From Lysobacter capsici (GTDB lineage Bacteria > Pseudomonadota > Gammaproteobacteria > Xanthomonadales > Xanthomonadaceae), in assembly GCF_014779555.2 (NCBI RefSeq), contig NZ_CP094357.1, forward strand, positions 3,286,001 to 3,350,000: a stretch of 64,000 bases of DNA, given 5' to 3'. Both the position numbers and the translations under genes were made by a program. The notes beneath the pieces were generated by a model. That model was not told the origin of the DNA and did not search any database. It saw only the letters and a program-made list of their open reading frames with translations. Positions 1 to 10,865 of this stretch are shown here, one piece after another; within the stretch, counting starts at the first letter, position 1; each line of letters starts with the position of its first letter.

Positions 1-1
1 C

Positions 2-325
2 GCCGACGGCACTCCAGTGCAGTTGTGGGACTGCAGCGGCGTGGCCCAGCAGAAGTGGCGGCTCGGACCCGGCGGCCGCATTCTCGGTATCGGCGGCAAG
101 TGCCTGGAAGCGGCCAACGGCAGTTTCGCCAATGGCACCCAGATACGGATCTGGAGCTGCAACGGCCTTCCCCATCAGTCCTGGCGTTTACGCGGCGAAA
201 TCCGCAGCGGGCTCAACGGCAAGTGCCTCGACGATCCGAACTTGGGCCAGTACGACGGATCGCTGGTGCATATGTGGACCTGCCACGGCGGGCCCAATCA
301 GCGTTGGGAATATCGTTCGTACTGA
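2..325 (+). CDS. C-terminal end of a ricin-type beta-trefoil lectin protein (partial)
   Basis: Only the last 107 codons are in the window; the reading frame is open to the left edge, so the true start lies outside. The visible part is a beta-trefoil carbohydrate-binding domain: three QxW-type subrepeats (QQKW, HQSW, NQRW), each preceded by a conserved Gly-Lys-Cys-Leu or Leu-Trp-x-Cys segment. In this family such domains normally sit at the C-terminus of secreted polysaccharide hydrolases or proteases and bind galactose or xylan-like sugars. Which catalytic domain precedes it cannot be seen. The stop TGA is followed by a strong bidirectional terminator shared with the convergent yceI gene. Confidence 0.85.
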   Translation, partial: ADGTPVQLWDCSGVAQQKWRLGPGGRILGIGGKCLEAANGSFANGTQIRIWSCNGLPHQSWRLRGEIRSGLNGKCLDDPNLGQYDGSLVHMWTCHGGPNQRWEYRSY

Positions 326-389
326 GTCGGCCGCGCTTGCGATGATCGGCGACATGCGCCTGGGCGAAACGACGCTCAAGCACCCTGCA

Positions 390-428
390 GAACCAGACGC
401 GCCGCCCGAGGGCGGCGCGTTCTGGTTT
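390..428. terminator. Bidirectional hairpin terminator between the lectin gene and the yceI gene
   Basis: A 17-bp inverted repeat (AACCAGACGCGCCGCCC at 391-407 with its near-complement at 411-427; one mismatch) surrounds a three-base loop. It lies between two convergent genes and has A-rich and T-rich flanks on the appropriate sides, so it can end transcription from both. Confidence 0.75.
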
Positions 429-528
429 CTGTCTTGCGGGTTTCCCGCTTGCGCGGTGCACCGCGCGATTTGCGATCAACGATTTCCAACCGCGCGATCG
501 CGACGCGGATCGATCGCGCCGCGCGCGA

Positions 529-1110
529 TCACTCCGCCGCGACCGCCTCGATCTGGATACGCAGGTTCACGTCCATGCTGAAGCCCCAGTCCTTGCCGGC
601 GGCGATGCCGAACTGGTCGCGCTGGAAGGTCGCGCTGGCGTCGGCGCCGCAGACCTCGCGCTTGAGCATCGGATGCGGCATGCACTTGAACTTGTTGATC
701 TTCAGCTCCAGCGGCTTGGTCACCCCGTGCAGGGTCAGCTCGCCCTCGACCTTGCTCGGCGCGCCGTCCTTGAAATCGGCCAGCTTGCCCTTGTAGGTCG
801 CGGTTGGGAACTTGGCGGTATCGAACAGCTCGGCCTTGTTGGCGTGCTCGTTCATCGCGTCCAGGCCGAAGTCGATGCTGGTGGTGTCGATGGTGACCTC
901 GACCGTGCCGGCGCCGGCCTTCTTGTCGAGCGTCACCGTGCCCTCGGACTTGTTGAACTTGCCGCGCCAGGTCGACAGGCCGCCCATGTGGTCGGCTTCG
1001 AAGCTGGGATAGGTGTGGGACGGGTCGATCTTGTAGGTGACCGGCGCGGCGAAGGCGCTACCGGCGAAAACGGCCAGCGAGGTCACGGCGCAAAGCGTCA
1101 GCTTGTTCAT
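529..1110 (-). CDS. YceI family periplasmic protein
   Basis: A 193-residue protein of the YceI / lipocalin-like polyisoprenoid-binding family. Residues 1-22 form a clear Sec signal peptide ending AGSAFA-A. The mature part starts with the typical [19 protein letters not shown] motif and contains the [11 protein letters not shown] segment found throughout the family, followed by [10 protein letters not shown]. YceI proteins are beta-barrel carriers of long isoprenoids in the periplasm; a specific role here is unknown. I chose the start at 1110 because it places the signal peptide at the N-terminus; the frame stays open for another 73 codons upstream without meaningful sequence. The gene is monocistronic, convergent with the lectin gene and separated from the porin gene upstream by 367 bp. 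Confidence 0.88.
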   Translation of the reverse strand: MNKLTLCAVTSLAVFAGSAFAAPVTYKIDPSHTYPSFEADHMGGLSTWRGKFNKSEGTVTLDKKAGAGTVEVTIDTTSIDFGLDAMNEHANKAELFDTAKFPTATYKGKLADFKDGAPSKVEGELTLHGVTKPLELKINKFKCMPHPMLKREVCGADASATFQRDQFGIAAGKDWGFSMDVNLRIQIEAVAAE

Positions 1111-1477
1111 GAGAAGGTCCCATTGGCGGAAGTCGGGGCACGCTACCACCGCGAGCCGGCGCCTCGCAATCGTGCCGATGCGCGGCATCGTGAACGCGCG
1201 GCGCGCCATCGTTACGATGCGGTGCAACAACGTCCACGCGACGGATCGCCGGACGGCGATACGCCGCGTTCCGACCGTCGCGCGGCGCGGCATAGCGGCA
1301 TTCGCCATTTTCGCTCGATGCCTGCGCATTCACGCGCTGGCACTGCGTATCCAATCAAGGCCGTCGCGCGCGACACGACCCGACGCACCGCCGCCGCGGT
1401 GGTACGCGGCGGCGTTCGCCAATCCCGCTGCGCCGGCGCATCGGCTCGCCCGCGATGCGACCCGACGGATGCGTCGA
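1111..1477. other. Intergenic region between the porin and yceI genes
   Basis: This holds the end of the inositol operon and the yceI promoter region. The only structure I can support is a GC-rich inverted repeat at 1389-1398 / 1405-1414 (10-bp stem, 6-base loop), a possible terminator of the minus-strand operon although no clear T-run follows. I see no gene. Confidence 0.4.
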
Positions 1478-2788
1478 TCAGAAGTCGATATTGGTCTTCA
1501 ACCCGAGGATCAACGCATCGCGATTCGCATCGGTACCGCCGGGATGACGGATGTACTGCAGATTGGGCCGCAGCGACACCGAGGCGATCGGCGACCAGTT
1601 GTAGAACAGCTCGGTCACGTACTCGTTGCCGTCCTTGACCGGCGCCGCCGACTGCGGATGCAGCCGATTGAACAGACGCTGATGATCGGCCGCGCGCGGG
1701 CCGGCGTGGGTGGCGCCGAAGGCCAGGCCGACGTAATCGTTGGGCCGCTGGAACACGCCCTTGTAGGTCACGCCGAGCGCGATCTGGCGATCGGTCGACG
1801 AGGTGTTGCGGTCGGCCTGGGTCAGATTGAGGAAAACGCTCGCTCCATTGCGGCCGCTTTCACCGCTGAGTTGTTGCTGGAACGACAGGAACCCGCCGTA
1901 ACGGCTGCCGCGATGCAACGCATCGCCGCCGGTCAACGCACGCGGCTGCCCGGTGCGGTCGTAGAACAGATCGGCGCCGCCGGCGTTGCTGTACCAGCCG
2001 CCGATCTTGTAGCTGCCCGGTCGGCCGCCGAGCTTCGGCGTCCAGCCGAACTCGACCGGAATCAGCGCGCCGGTGGTGCCCGACGGGAAATCGGGTTTCC
2101 AGCCGTTGCGCTTGGCGTAGGCGTCGTCGACGTACTTCGGATTGAGCTGGTACGCGCCGATTTTCAGATAGGTATCGGCGCCGGTGTCGAGCTTGATCCG
2201 CGCCGCCCATTGGCTGGTCGGCCAGTTCACCCAGTAATCGCCGGCGATATTGCCCGGAGGCGCGCCGCAGAAGGTCAGGCTCATGAAGTCGCAGCTGAAG
2301 CCGGCGAAGTCCTCGCCGACCGGCAAGCGGCCGATGCGCAGATTGGCCTTGCCGCCGAACAGGTCCTGGCTCAGCGCGAACACGGTCAGATGCCAGGTCT
2401 GGCCGCGGCCATAGACTTCCTGGATGAGCTGGTTGTTGCCGATGCCGGCATCGGCGCCGAGGTTGTCGCCGCCGCGATGGGTGAACATCACCTGGAACGC
2501 GCTGCCGGTCCAGCCCCAGGTCTTGTCGAGGTCGACGACGGCGCCGAGTTTCCATTGATCGGTGTAACGGGTCAGTTCGCGCTGGCCGCCACTGCGATTG
2601 CGCGCGGTTTCGCTGGTGTGTCCGAATTCGAAGCTCACGCCGCGATCGGCCAGCGCGGTGCGTTTGCCGCCCCAGTCGCCGAACAGGTACGGACTGTCCT
2701 CCTGCGCGCTCGCCGGCGCATGGGCGACGACGCCGAACAGCGCCAGCAACAAGGAAGCGTGAAGCGGATTTTTGAGTAAAGCGGGCAT
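1478..2788 (-). CDS. OprB-type carbohydrate-selective porin, last gene of the inositol operon
   Basis: A 436-residue outer-membrane porin of the OprB family. A signal peptide ends near ASAQ, and the mature N-terminus has the family hallmark YLFGDWGGKR-L-DRG. Internal motifs such as IGRLPVGEDFAG, the cysteine pair in CDFMSLTFCG, and the terminal aromatic residue (NIDF) also fit. These proteins form beta-barrels that pass monosaccharides. Start choice: the frame extends seven codons upstream, but only the ATG at 2788 has a perfect AGGAGG seven bases before it. It follows iolA by 85 bp on the same strand with no visible terminator between, so I infer it is the outer-membrane entry for inositol; substrate is inferred from context only. 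Confidence 0.85.
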   Translation of the reverse strand: MPALLKNPLHASLLLALFGVVAHAPASAQEDSPYLFGDWGGKRTALADRGVSFEFGHTSETARNRSGGQRELTRYTDQWKLGAVVDLDKTWGWTGSAFQVMFTHRGGDNLGADAGIGNNQLIQEVYGRGQTWHLTVFALSQDLFGGKANLRIGRLPVGEDFAGFSCDFMSLTFCGAPPGNIAGDYWVNWPTSQWAARIKLDTGADTYLKIGAYQLNPKYVDDAYAKRNGWKPDFPSGTTGALIPVEFGWTPKLGGRPGSYKIGGWYSNAGGADLFYDRTGQPRALTGGDALHRGSRYGGFLSFQQQLSGESGRNGASVFLNLTQADRNTSSTDRQIALGVTYKGVFQRPNDYVGLAFGATHAGPRAADHQRLFNRLHPQSAAPVKDGNEYVTELFYNWSPIASVSLRPNLQYIRHPGGTDANRDALILGLKTNIDF

Positions 2789-2873
2789 AGCACGCCTCCT
2801 GAAAGGCATGGGTGGGTACGAGGATCGAAGGGCGGCTATCGCGGCGCGGACCGAAGTTCGCGACGCGACAGCG

Positions 2874-4397
<1,524 letters not shown>

Positions 4398-4423
4398 GTT
4401 CGGTCTTCCTGTCGTAAGCGGGA

Positions 4424-5221
4424 TCAGGGCTTCATCAGCCAGTCGTGGGCCGGATCGTTCTTGAAATGCCAGACCCGGCGCGGACCGGCCATCACGTTGA
4501 GGTAGTAGCCGCGATAGCCGTGCGGCATCACCACCGGGTGGTAACCGCGCGGCACCATGACCAGATCGCGGTCGCACACGGCCATGGATTCGTCGAGCTC
4601 GCGATCGTCGGTGTAGACGCGCTGAAAGGCGAAGCCCTGCGGCGGATCGATGCGGTGGTAATAGGTTTCCTCCAGCGAACTTTCCTGCGGAACGTTGTCG
4701 CTGTCGTGCTTGTGCGGCGGGTAACTGGAGGAATGCGCGGCCGGCGTCACCACTTCCACCACCAGCAGGGATTCGGCCGCCTCGGTCTGCGGCAGGATGT
4801 CGCAAACGTAGCGGGTGTTGCTGCCCTGCCCGCGCACGCTGCGCTGCATCGTATCGGCGGCGATCAGCCGCAGCGGATGCCGGCCTTGGCCCGGCGCGGT
4901 CGCCAGGGCCAGTTCGGCGTCCTCATGCGCGTGGATCCGAAGCGGCGTCGCCGGCGGCGCGTACACCGCGTCGGGCGAACGCGGCTCGAACACGCTCGCG
5001 CGTCCGCCGATGCGTTCGAACAAATGCGCGCCCGCGCTGACATCGACGGTGCCGGTCAGCACCACCAGGCAGCCTTCGCGGCCCGGCGGCAGATCCAGCG
5101 CGGCGTCTTCGCCGGCGCGAAGCCGCAGGCTTTCGAAACCGACATGGCGCCAGCCGGCGGACTCGGGCGTGACCTGGACGATCCGCCGGCCTTCGGGTCG
5201 GGCCTTGACCAGCAGACTCAT
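4424..5221 (-). CDS. iolB: 5-deoxy-glucuronate isomerase
   Basis: A 265-residue bicupin enzyme that converts 5-deoxy-D-glucuronate to 5-dehydro-2-deoxy-D-gluconate. Recognisable family features are the second-cupin metal-binding stretch SSYPPHKHD, followed by [20 protein letters not shown], and the later [21 protein letters not shown]. The start ATG at 5221 overlaps the stop of iolE as ATGA, indicating translational coupling. The frame continues upstream inside iolE, but that part is not IolB-like. It sits 26 bp before iolA. Confidence 0.93.
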   Translation of the reverse strand: MSLLVKARPEGRRIVQVTPESAGWRHVGFESLRLRAGEDAALDLPPGREGCLVVLTGTVDVSAGAHLFERIGGRASVFEPRSPDAVYAPPATPLRIHAHEDAELALATAPGQGRHPLRLIAADTMQRSVRGQGSNTRYVCDILPQTEAAESLLVVEVVTPAAHSSSYPPHKHDSDNVPQESSLEETYYHRIDPPQGFAFQRVYTDDRELDESMAVCDRDLVMVPRGYHPVVMPHGYRGYYLNVMAGPRRVWHFKNDPAHDWLMKP

Positions 5222-6135
5222 GCGACCTCCCGCATCGCGGCGCCGTCGACCAGCGCGCGCAAGGTCCGATAGCCTTGCTCGGCATAGGCATAACTCGGCG
5301 CCACCGCCGGATCCTGTTCGGCCTCGACCACCAGCCAGCCGGCATAGCCGTGTTCGCGCAACACGGCGATCAGCGCGGCGAAATCGATCGCGCCGTCGCC
5401 GGGCACGGTGAACACGCCGTTGAGCACCGAGTCGAGAAAACTCCAGTGGCGATTGCGCGCGAGCTTGATCAGCTCCGGCCGCACGTCCTTGCAATGGACA
5501 TGACAGACCCGGCCGATATGACGGCGCAGCAACGCCAGCGGATCGCCGCCGCCGAAATAGGCATGACCGCTGTCGAACAGCAGGCCGACTTCCTCGCCGG
5601 TCGCCGCCATCAGCCGGTCGATATCGCCGGGCGACTCGATATAGGCGCCCATGTGATGGTGATAGGCCAGACGCACGCCGTGTTCGAGCAGATAGCGCGC
5701 GAACGCGGTCACCCGCTCGCCGTAGCGCGCGAATGCGTCTTCGTCGGCGAAGCGCGGGCGCTTGTGCAAGGCCACGCCGCGCTCGCCCTGGATCGCGTCG
5801 GCGACTTCGCCGTAGACCATGACCTTGCAGCCGTTGCCGGCCAGCAAACGCAGATGCGCTTGCACCGCGGCAATTTCCTCTTCGACCCCGCGCTGCGCGA
5901 GCCGTCCGGAGTACCAGCCGGAAATCACCTCCAGCCCGTAGCCGGCCATGAGTTCGCGCAGCGCCTCGGGCTCGCGCGGAAACTTGTTGCCCAACTCGAA
6001 GCCCTGGTAGCCGATCTGGCGGCCTTCGAGCAACGCCGTCGCCAGCGGGATTTCGCCGCCCAGCGAGGGCAGATCGTCGTTGCTCCAGCCGATCGGGTTG
6101 ATGCCGATCTTCACCGCGAACGCGCCGTCAGACAT
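5218..6135 (-). CDS. iolE: Inosose dehydratase (2-keto-myo-inositol dehydratase)
   Basis: A 305-residue TIM-barrel protein of the xylose-isomerase-like / sugar phosphate isomerase family. It dehydrates 2-keto-myo-inositol to 3D-trihydroxycyclohexane-1,2-dione. The N-terminal GINPIGWSNDD motif is diagnostic for IolE. Metal ligands are visible in GYQGFELGNKFP, YHHHMGAYIE, LLFDSGHAYFGGGDP, HVHCKD and VVEAEQDP. The start overlaps the end of iolD by 8 bp and its stop overlaps iolB by 4 bp, so iolD-E-B are tightly coupled. Confidence 0.94.
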   Translation of the reverse strand: MSDGAFAVKIGINPIGWSNDDLPSLGGEIPLATALLEGRQIGYQGFELGNKFPREPEALRELMAGYGLEVISGWYSGRLAQRGVEEEIAAVQAHLRLLAGNGCKVMVYGEVADAIQGERGVALHKRPRFADEDAFARYGERVTAFARYLLEHGVRLAYHHHMGAYIESPGDIDRLMAATGEEVGLLFDSGHAYFGGGDPLALLRRHIGRVCHVHCKDVRPELIKLARNRHWSFLDSVLNGVFTVPGDGAIDFAALIAVLREHGYAGWLVVEAEQDPAVAPSYAYAEQGYRTLRALVDGAAMREVA

Positions 6136-8071
6136 CGCAGTCTCCCTGTGCGGCCGGCGGCCGCGGTTGCTGTCGTTGTTTGGCGATCTCGTAATCGCGC
6201 CGCGCCTGCCGCACCGCGTCGCGCTCGGACACTTGCGGCACCGCCACCTCCCACCAGCAACCGCCGTGCTCGGTGGTGCGGCGGTGATCGGTGTCGATCG
6301 AGATCAGATAGGTGCCGCGCGCCGCGCGCGCGCGCCGCATCGCCTGCTCCAGCGCGTCGATGTCGGCGACATGCTCGGCCTGCGCGCCCATCGCCCGGGC
6401 ATGCGCGGCGAAATCGATCGGCGGCGCGCCGTCGCCGGCGTGCAGGCAGTCGTCCCACATATTGTTGAACGCCGCGCCGCCGCAGGCCTGCTGCAGGCGG
6501 TTGATGCAGCCGAAACCGCGGTTGTCCAGCACCACGACGATCAGCTTCATGCCCAGCATCACCGAGCTGGCGATCTCGGCGTTGAGCATCAGATAGCTGC
6601 CGTCGCCGACCATCACCACCACTTCGCGCTCGGGCCGGGCCATCTTCACGCCCAGGCCGCCGGCGATCTCGTAGCCCATGCAGGAGTAGCCGTACTCCAT
6701 GTGATAGCCGCCGGGCGTGCGCGTGCGCCAAAGTTTTTCCAGTTCCGCCGGCAAGGTACCGGCGGCGCAGACGACGATGTCGTCGCGATCGGACCGCGCG
6801 CCCGAGCGTTGCACCGCGCCGATGACTTCGCCGTCGTACGGCAAGGTGCCCGCGGCCAGTTCGCGCCGGCCGGTGACGGCGTCGACGATCGCGCGCCACG
6901 CCTGCGCTTCGTCCCGCGCGCGCGCAGCCCACGGCGCGGGCGCGTGCCAGTCCGACAGCGATGCCGACAGCGCGCGCAGGCCCAGACCGGCGTCGCAGAT
7001 CAGTTCCGGTCCCCCGCCCTTCAAGGCGTCGTAAGCGTTGACGTTGATCGTGGCGATGCGCGCGCCGGCATACAGCGCATTCGAACCGGTGGTGAAATCC
7101 TGCAGCCGCGTGCCCACCGCCAGCACCAGATCGGCCTGCGCGAGCAGCGCATTGGCTGAGCTGGAACCGCAGACGCCGGCCGCGCCCAGTTGCAAGGGAT
7201 GATCCCAGGCCAGCGCGCCCTTGCCGGCCTGGGTTTCGGCCACGGGCACTCGATGCAGGTCGGCGAAGCGACGCAGCTCATCGCCGGCGCGGCCGTACAG
7301 CACGCCGCCGCCGGCGATCAGCACCGGCCGCTGCGCCTCGCGCAATGCGGCGGCGAGCGTCGCGACCTCGTCGGCCTGCGGCGACAACGCACGGAAGGCA
7401 TGCAGGCGCGGCGCGAAGAAGGCCTGCGGCCAATCCCAGGCTTCGGTCTGCACGTCCTGCGGCAAGGCCAGGGTGACCGGGCCGCACAGGGCCGGATCGG
7501 TGAGCACGCGCATCGCCCGCGGCAATGCGCGCAGCAATTGCTCGGGCTTGACGATGCGGTCGAAATAACGCGACACCGGACGCAGGCAATCGTTGACGCT
7601 GACCGTGCCGTCGGCGAAATCCTCGAGCTGTTGCAGCACCGGATCGGGCGCGCGCGAAACAAAGATGTCGCCCGGCAACAGCAGCACCGGCAATCGGTTG
7701 ACGTGGGCCAGCGCCGCCGAAGTGACCAGATTGGTCGAACCCGGCCCGATCGACGCGGTCACCGCCATCATGCGCCGGCGCATATGCGCCTTGGCATAAG
7801 CGATCGCGGCATTGGCCATGCCCTGCTCGCTGTGCGCGCGGTAGGTCGGCAACGCATCGCGGTGCTGATACAGCGCCTCGCCCAGGCCGGCGACATTGCC
7901 GTGGCCGAAGATCGCGAACACGCCGCCGAACAGGCGCACGCGTTCGCCACTGTCGGGATCGATCGTGTACTGCGCGGCGAGGTAACGCACCAGGGCCTGG
8001 GCCATGGTCAGGCGCACCACGCCGCCGGAACCGGATGCCGTCGCCGACGCGGGGGAGGACGTAGCGTTCAT
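6128..8071 (-). CDS. iolD: 3D-(3,5/4)-trihydroxycyclohexane-1,2-dione acylhydrolase
   Basis: A 647-residue thiamine-diphosphate enzyme that opens the cyclohexanedione ring to 5-deoxy-glucuronate. The N-terminal domain begins RLTMAQALVRYLAAQY, with the IFGHGNVAGLGEAL segment typical of IolD (about 45-60) and the ThDP-activating region YRAHSEQGMANAA. The C-terminal domain carries the Mg-ThDP motif GDGSYLMLNAEI followed by VVVLDNRGFGCINRLQ. The ATG at 8071 overlaps the iolC stop as ATGA; longer in-frame extensions upstream run through iolC and are not homologous. Confidence 0.94.
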   Translation of the reverse strand: MNATSSPASATASGSGGVVRLTMAQALVRYLAAQYTIDPDSGERVRLFGGVFAIFGHGNVAGLGEALYQHRDALPTYRAHSEQGMANAAIAYAKAHMRRRMMAVTASIGPGSTNLVTSAALAHVNRLPVLLLPGDIFVSRAPDPVLQQLEDFADGTVSVNDCLRPVSRYFDRIVKPEQLLRALPRAMRVLTDPALCGPVTLALPQDVQTEAWDWPQAFFAPRLHAFRALSPQADEVATLAAALREAQRPVLIAGGGVLYGRAGDELRRFADLHRVPVAETQAGKGALAWDHPLQLGAAGVCGSSSANALLAQADLVLAVGTRLQDFTTGSNALYAGARIATINVNAYDALKGGGPELICDAGLGLRALSASLSDWHAPAPWAARARDEAQAWRAIVDAVTGRRELAAGTLPYDGEVIGAVQRSGARSDRDDIVVCAAGTLPAELEKLWRTRTPGGYHMEYGYSCMGYEIAGGLGVKMARPEREVVVMVGDGSYLMLNAEIASSVMLGMKLIVVVLDNRGFGCINRLQQACGGAAFNNMWDDCLHAGDGAPPIDFAAHARAMGAQAEHVADIDALEQAMRRARAARGTYLISIDTDHRRTTEHGGCWWEVAVPQVSERDAVRQARRDYEIAKQRQQPRPPAAQGDCDV

Positions 8072-10023
8072 GCGGCATGCCCGACGGTTCCGGCGGCGGG
8101 CGCGCACCGGACTTGACGCGACCGCGCCCACAGCGCGGCGAGTTCGGCGAACCCGGCGCAGGCGCGGGCCACCAGGGTTTCGTCGTCGATGTCGCCGCGC
8201 AGCCAGGCGCGCGCGGGCTCGACGAAGATGCTGCGGCCCACCGCGAAACCGCGGCAACTGCGGCTGCGCGAGGCGGCGGCGAAACCCTCGGCCAGTTCGG
8301 CGAACGGCGCGTTCAAGCCGAGCAGCAACACGCCGCGGCAATACGGGTCGCGTTCTTCGATCAGCGCGTCCAGCGCGTCCCAGTCGCGCATCGGCAGCGG
8401 CGCCAGTTTCCACCACTGCGGACGGATGCCGAGGTTGTAGATCCGCTTGAGCGAACGCAGCACCCGTTCGCCGCCGCGCCGGCCTTCGCTGTCGGCCGGC
8501 GGTATCACTTCCAGCAACAACTCGTGCCCGCTCGCCCGCACCGCGTCGTACAGACCGCGCAACTGGGTTTCCTGTTCGATCCGCGCCCGCGCATCGCCGT
8601 CGGGATCGAACTGCACCAGGCACTTCACCACGTGTTCGAGCGGCCAACGCGACAACTGCGTGCCGATCGAGCGGCCGTACTCGAACTCGAGCGGATTCGA
8701 ACCGGGCATTTCGACCGGACGGCCGATCCACCAGCGGCGTCCGGTCGCCGCATCCAGCGCATCCTGGCCGTAGGTTTCATCGCACAGCAAACCGATCCGG
8801 CCATGCAGATCCAGACTGCGTTCGGCGCGATCCACCGCCTGCACCAGCAAGGACTTGAGCCGCGGCAGGCGCGATTCGGGCGCGCCGCATTCGCGCGCCA
8901 GGTCGAACAGCTGGCTGCGATGATCGAACGCGAACACATGCAGATCGTCCCACTGCGCGCGCGCCACGCTGACCCGATGCAGATGGGCCAGCTGTTCGTC
9001 GCGATCGGGCCGGCGCAGGCGTTCGGCATTGGCGAGGAAATAATCGAGTTCGGCGCGGCTCGGCATCGCCGGCGCGCAGCCGTGGCGCGAAACCACCAGC
9101 GCGCCGCAGGCGTTGGCATAAGCGCAGCAGCGTTCGATCGGTTCGTCGCGCAACCAGCCCGACAGAAAGCCGGCCATGAACGCATCGCCGGCGCCGAGCA
9201 CGTTGAGCACCTCCAGCCGGGTCCCGCGATAGGTCGGCGCGTCGTCGATATCCGTCGGCACCGCGGCTTCGATCACGCTGCAGCCCCGCGCGCCGCGCTT
9301 GACCACCAGCAAGGCCGAGGTGACCGCGCGCACCGCGCGCAACGCCGCGATCAAATCGCTGCCGCCACCGGCGACGAGGAACTCTTCTTCGGTGCCGACC
9401 ACCAGATCGAACAAGGGCAACACCGACTGCAGATGCCGGGTCACGCCGTCGTCGGCGATGAAACGGGTCTCGCCATCGCCGCGTCCGGTCAGTCCCCACA
9501 GCACCGGCCGATAATCGATGTCGAGCACGCTGCGCACGCCGTGGCGACGCGCGAATTCCAGGGCGCGCAGACTCGCCGCGTGCACGCCGGCGCTGGACAG
9601 ATGGGTGCCGGTGATCGCCAGCGCGCGGCTGGAGGCGATGAAATCCTCGTCGATATCGGCCGCGCTCAGCGCCATGTCGGCGCAATTTTCGCGATGGAAG
9701 ATCAGCGGAAACGTATCGCGGTCCTTGATGCCGAGCAGCACCAGCGCGGTGAGCCGGTCCGGATCGGTGCGCAGCCGGCTCACATCGCAGCCTTCGCGCG
9801 CGAGGGTCTCGCGCAGGAACCGGCCCATATGATCGTCGCCGACCCGGCTCAGCATCGCGCTGCGCAGGCCCAGCCGGGCCAGGCCGAAGGCGGCGTTGGC
9901 GGACGAGCCACCCAGGTACTTGGCGAAACTGGCCACGTCCTCCAGACGCGCGCCGGTCTGCTGCGCGTACAGATCCACGGCCACGCGGCCGAGGAAGATG
10001 GCATCGAGAGCGCGATCGTTCAT
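8068..10023 (-). CDS. iolC: Fused 5-dehydro-2-deoxygluconokinase / DUF2090 aldolase-like protein
   Basis: A 651-residue two-domain protein. Residues 1 to about 335 are a PfkB/ribokinase-family kinase with YLGGSSANAAFGLARLG near the start and the anion-hole/catalytic motif NVLGAGDAFMAGF near residue 275; it phosphorylates 5-dehydro-2-deoxygluconate. Residues from about 345 onward match DUF2090, an aldolase-like TIM barrel (VFAFDHRSQLFDLA, LLCDETYGQDALDAA, KCLVQFDPD, PQWWKLAP, GFAVGRSIFVEPARAW). The tail probably supplies the next step, cleavage of the 6-phosphate to dihydroxyacetone phosphate and malonate semialdehyde, since no separate iolJ is present. Start ATG at 10023 follows the ABC ATPase gene by 40 bp. 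Confidence 0.92.
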   Translation of the reverse strand: MNDRALDAIFLGRVAVDLYAQQTGARLEDVASFAKYLGGSSANAAFGLARLGLRSAMLSRVGDDHMGRFLRETLAREGCDVSRLRTDPDRLTALVLLGIKDRDTFPLIFHRENCADMALSAADIDEDFIASSRALAITGTHLSSAGVHAASLRALEFARRHGVRSVLDIDYRPVLWGLTGRGDGETRFIADDGVTRHLQSVLPLFDLVVGTEEEFLVAGGGSDLIAALRAVRAVTSALLVVKRGARGCSVIEAAVPTDIDDAPTYRGTRLEVLNVLGAGDAFMAGFLSGWLRDEPIERCCAYANACGALVVSRHGCAPAMPSRAELDYFLANAERLRRPDRDEQLAHLHRVSVARAQWDDLHVFAFDHRSQLFDLARECGAPESRLPRLKSLLVQAVDRAERSLDLHGRIGLLCDETYGQDALDAATGRRWWIGRPVEMPGSNPLEFEYGRSIGTQLSRWPLEHVVKCLVQFDPDGDARARIEQETQLRGLYDAVRASGHELLLEVIPPADSEGRRGGERVLRSLKRIYNLGIRPQWWKLAPLPMRDWDALDALIEERDPYCRGVLLLGLNAPFAELAEGFAAASRSRSCRGFAVGRSIFVEPARAWLRGDIDDETLVARACAGFAELAALWARSRQVRCAPAAGTVGHAA

Positions 10024-10063
10024 GGGCGGGTTCCGGAAAACAGTGGGGGCCGGCGTGCGCGAT

Positions 10064-10855
10064 TCATGCGGCGCTGCGTCCTTCGAGCCGGTCGAACAGG
10101 GTCTGGATCTCGCTGCCGCCGGCCATCATGTCCAGCACGCGTTCCTTGCTGATCTCGTGCTTGGCGAAACTGCCCATCGACTGGCCGCGGTTGAGCACGG
10201 TGAAGCTGTCGCCGATCGGATAGGCGTGGTGGACGTTGTGGGTGATGAAGATCACCGAGATGCTGCGCTCGCGCGCCTGATGAATCAGCGTCAACACGTT
10301 GCAGCTCTGCTTGACCCCGAGCGCGGCGGTGGGTTCGTCCAGGATCAGCACCTTGGCGCCGAAATGGATCGCGCGCGCGATCGCCAGGCATTGCCGCTCG
10401 CCGCCGGACATGGTGCCCACCGGCTGATGCGGCGAGCGCACGTGGATGCCCATCTCGGCGAGTTTGGTCATCGCCGTTTCGGCGGCGAAGTCCAGGTCCA
10501 TCACCGGGATCAAGCCCATCAGCTTGCGCCGCGGCTCGCGGCCGGCGAAGAAATTGCGCGCCACGCTCATCAACGGCACCAGCGCCAGATCCTGATAAAC
10601 CGTGGCGATGCCGCGATCGAGCGCCTCGCGCGGCGATTTGAAGCACACCGGCTGGCCTTCGACCAGATAGCGGCCCTCGCTGGGACGGTGAACGCCCGCC
10701 AGCGTCTTGATCAGGGTGGACTTGCCGGCGCCGTTGTCGCCGAGCAGGCAATGCACCTCGCCACGGCGCAGGCGCAGGCTCACGTCCTTGAGCGAGATCA
10801 CGCTACCGAAATATTTGCTGACGTTTTCCAGTTGCAGGATGCAGTCGTCGTTCAT
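10064..10855 (-). CDS. Inositol/sugar ABC transporter ATP-binding protein
   Basis: A 263-residue single-ATPase subunit of the CUT2-like (ribose/fructose/inositol) ABC class. It has Walker [10 protein letters not shown] (39-47), a Q-loop in [12 protein letters not shown], the signature MSGGERQ, Walker [13 protein letters not shown] and the switch His in [14 protein letters not shown]2 ATPases often carry two fused ATPase halves; this one has a single half, as in FrcA-type systems, so it would work as a homodimer. It begins 10 bp after the permease gene and belongs to the inositol operon, so inositol is the likely substrate. Confidence 0.9.
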   Translation of the reverse strand: MNDDCILQLENVSKYFGSVISLKDVSLRLRRGEVHCLLGDNGAGKSTLIKTLAGVHRPSEGRYLVEGQPVCFKSPREALDRGIATVYQDLALVPLMSVARNFFAGREPRRKLMGLIPVMDLDFAAETAMTKLAEMGIHVRSPHQPVGTMSGGERQCLAIARAIHFGAKVLILDEPTAALGVKQSCNVLTLIHQARERSISVIFITHNVHHAYPIGDSFTVLNRGQSMGSFAKHEISKERVLDMMAGGSEIQTLFDRLEGRSAA

Positions 10856-10865
10856 GGCCGGGCCC

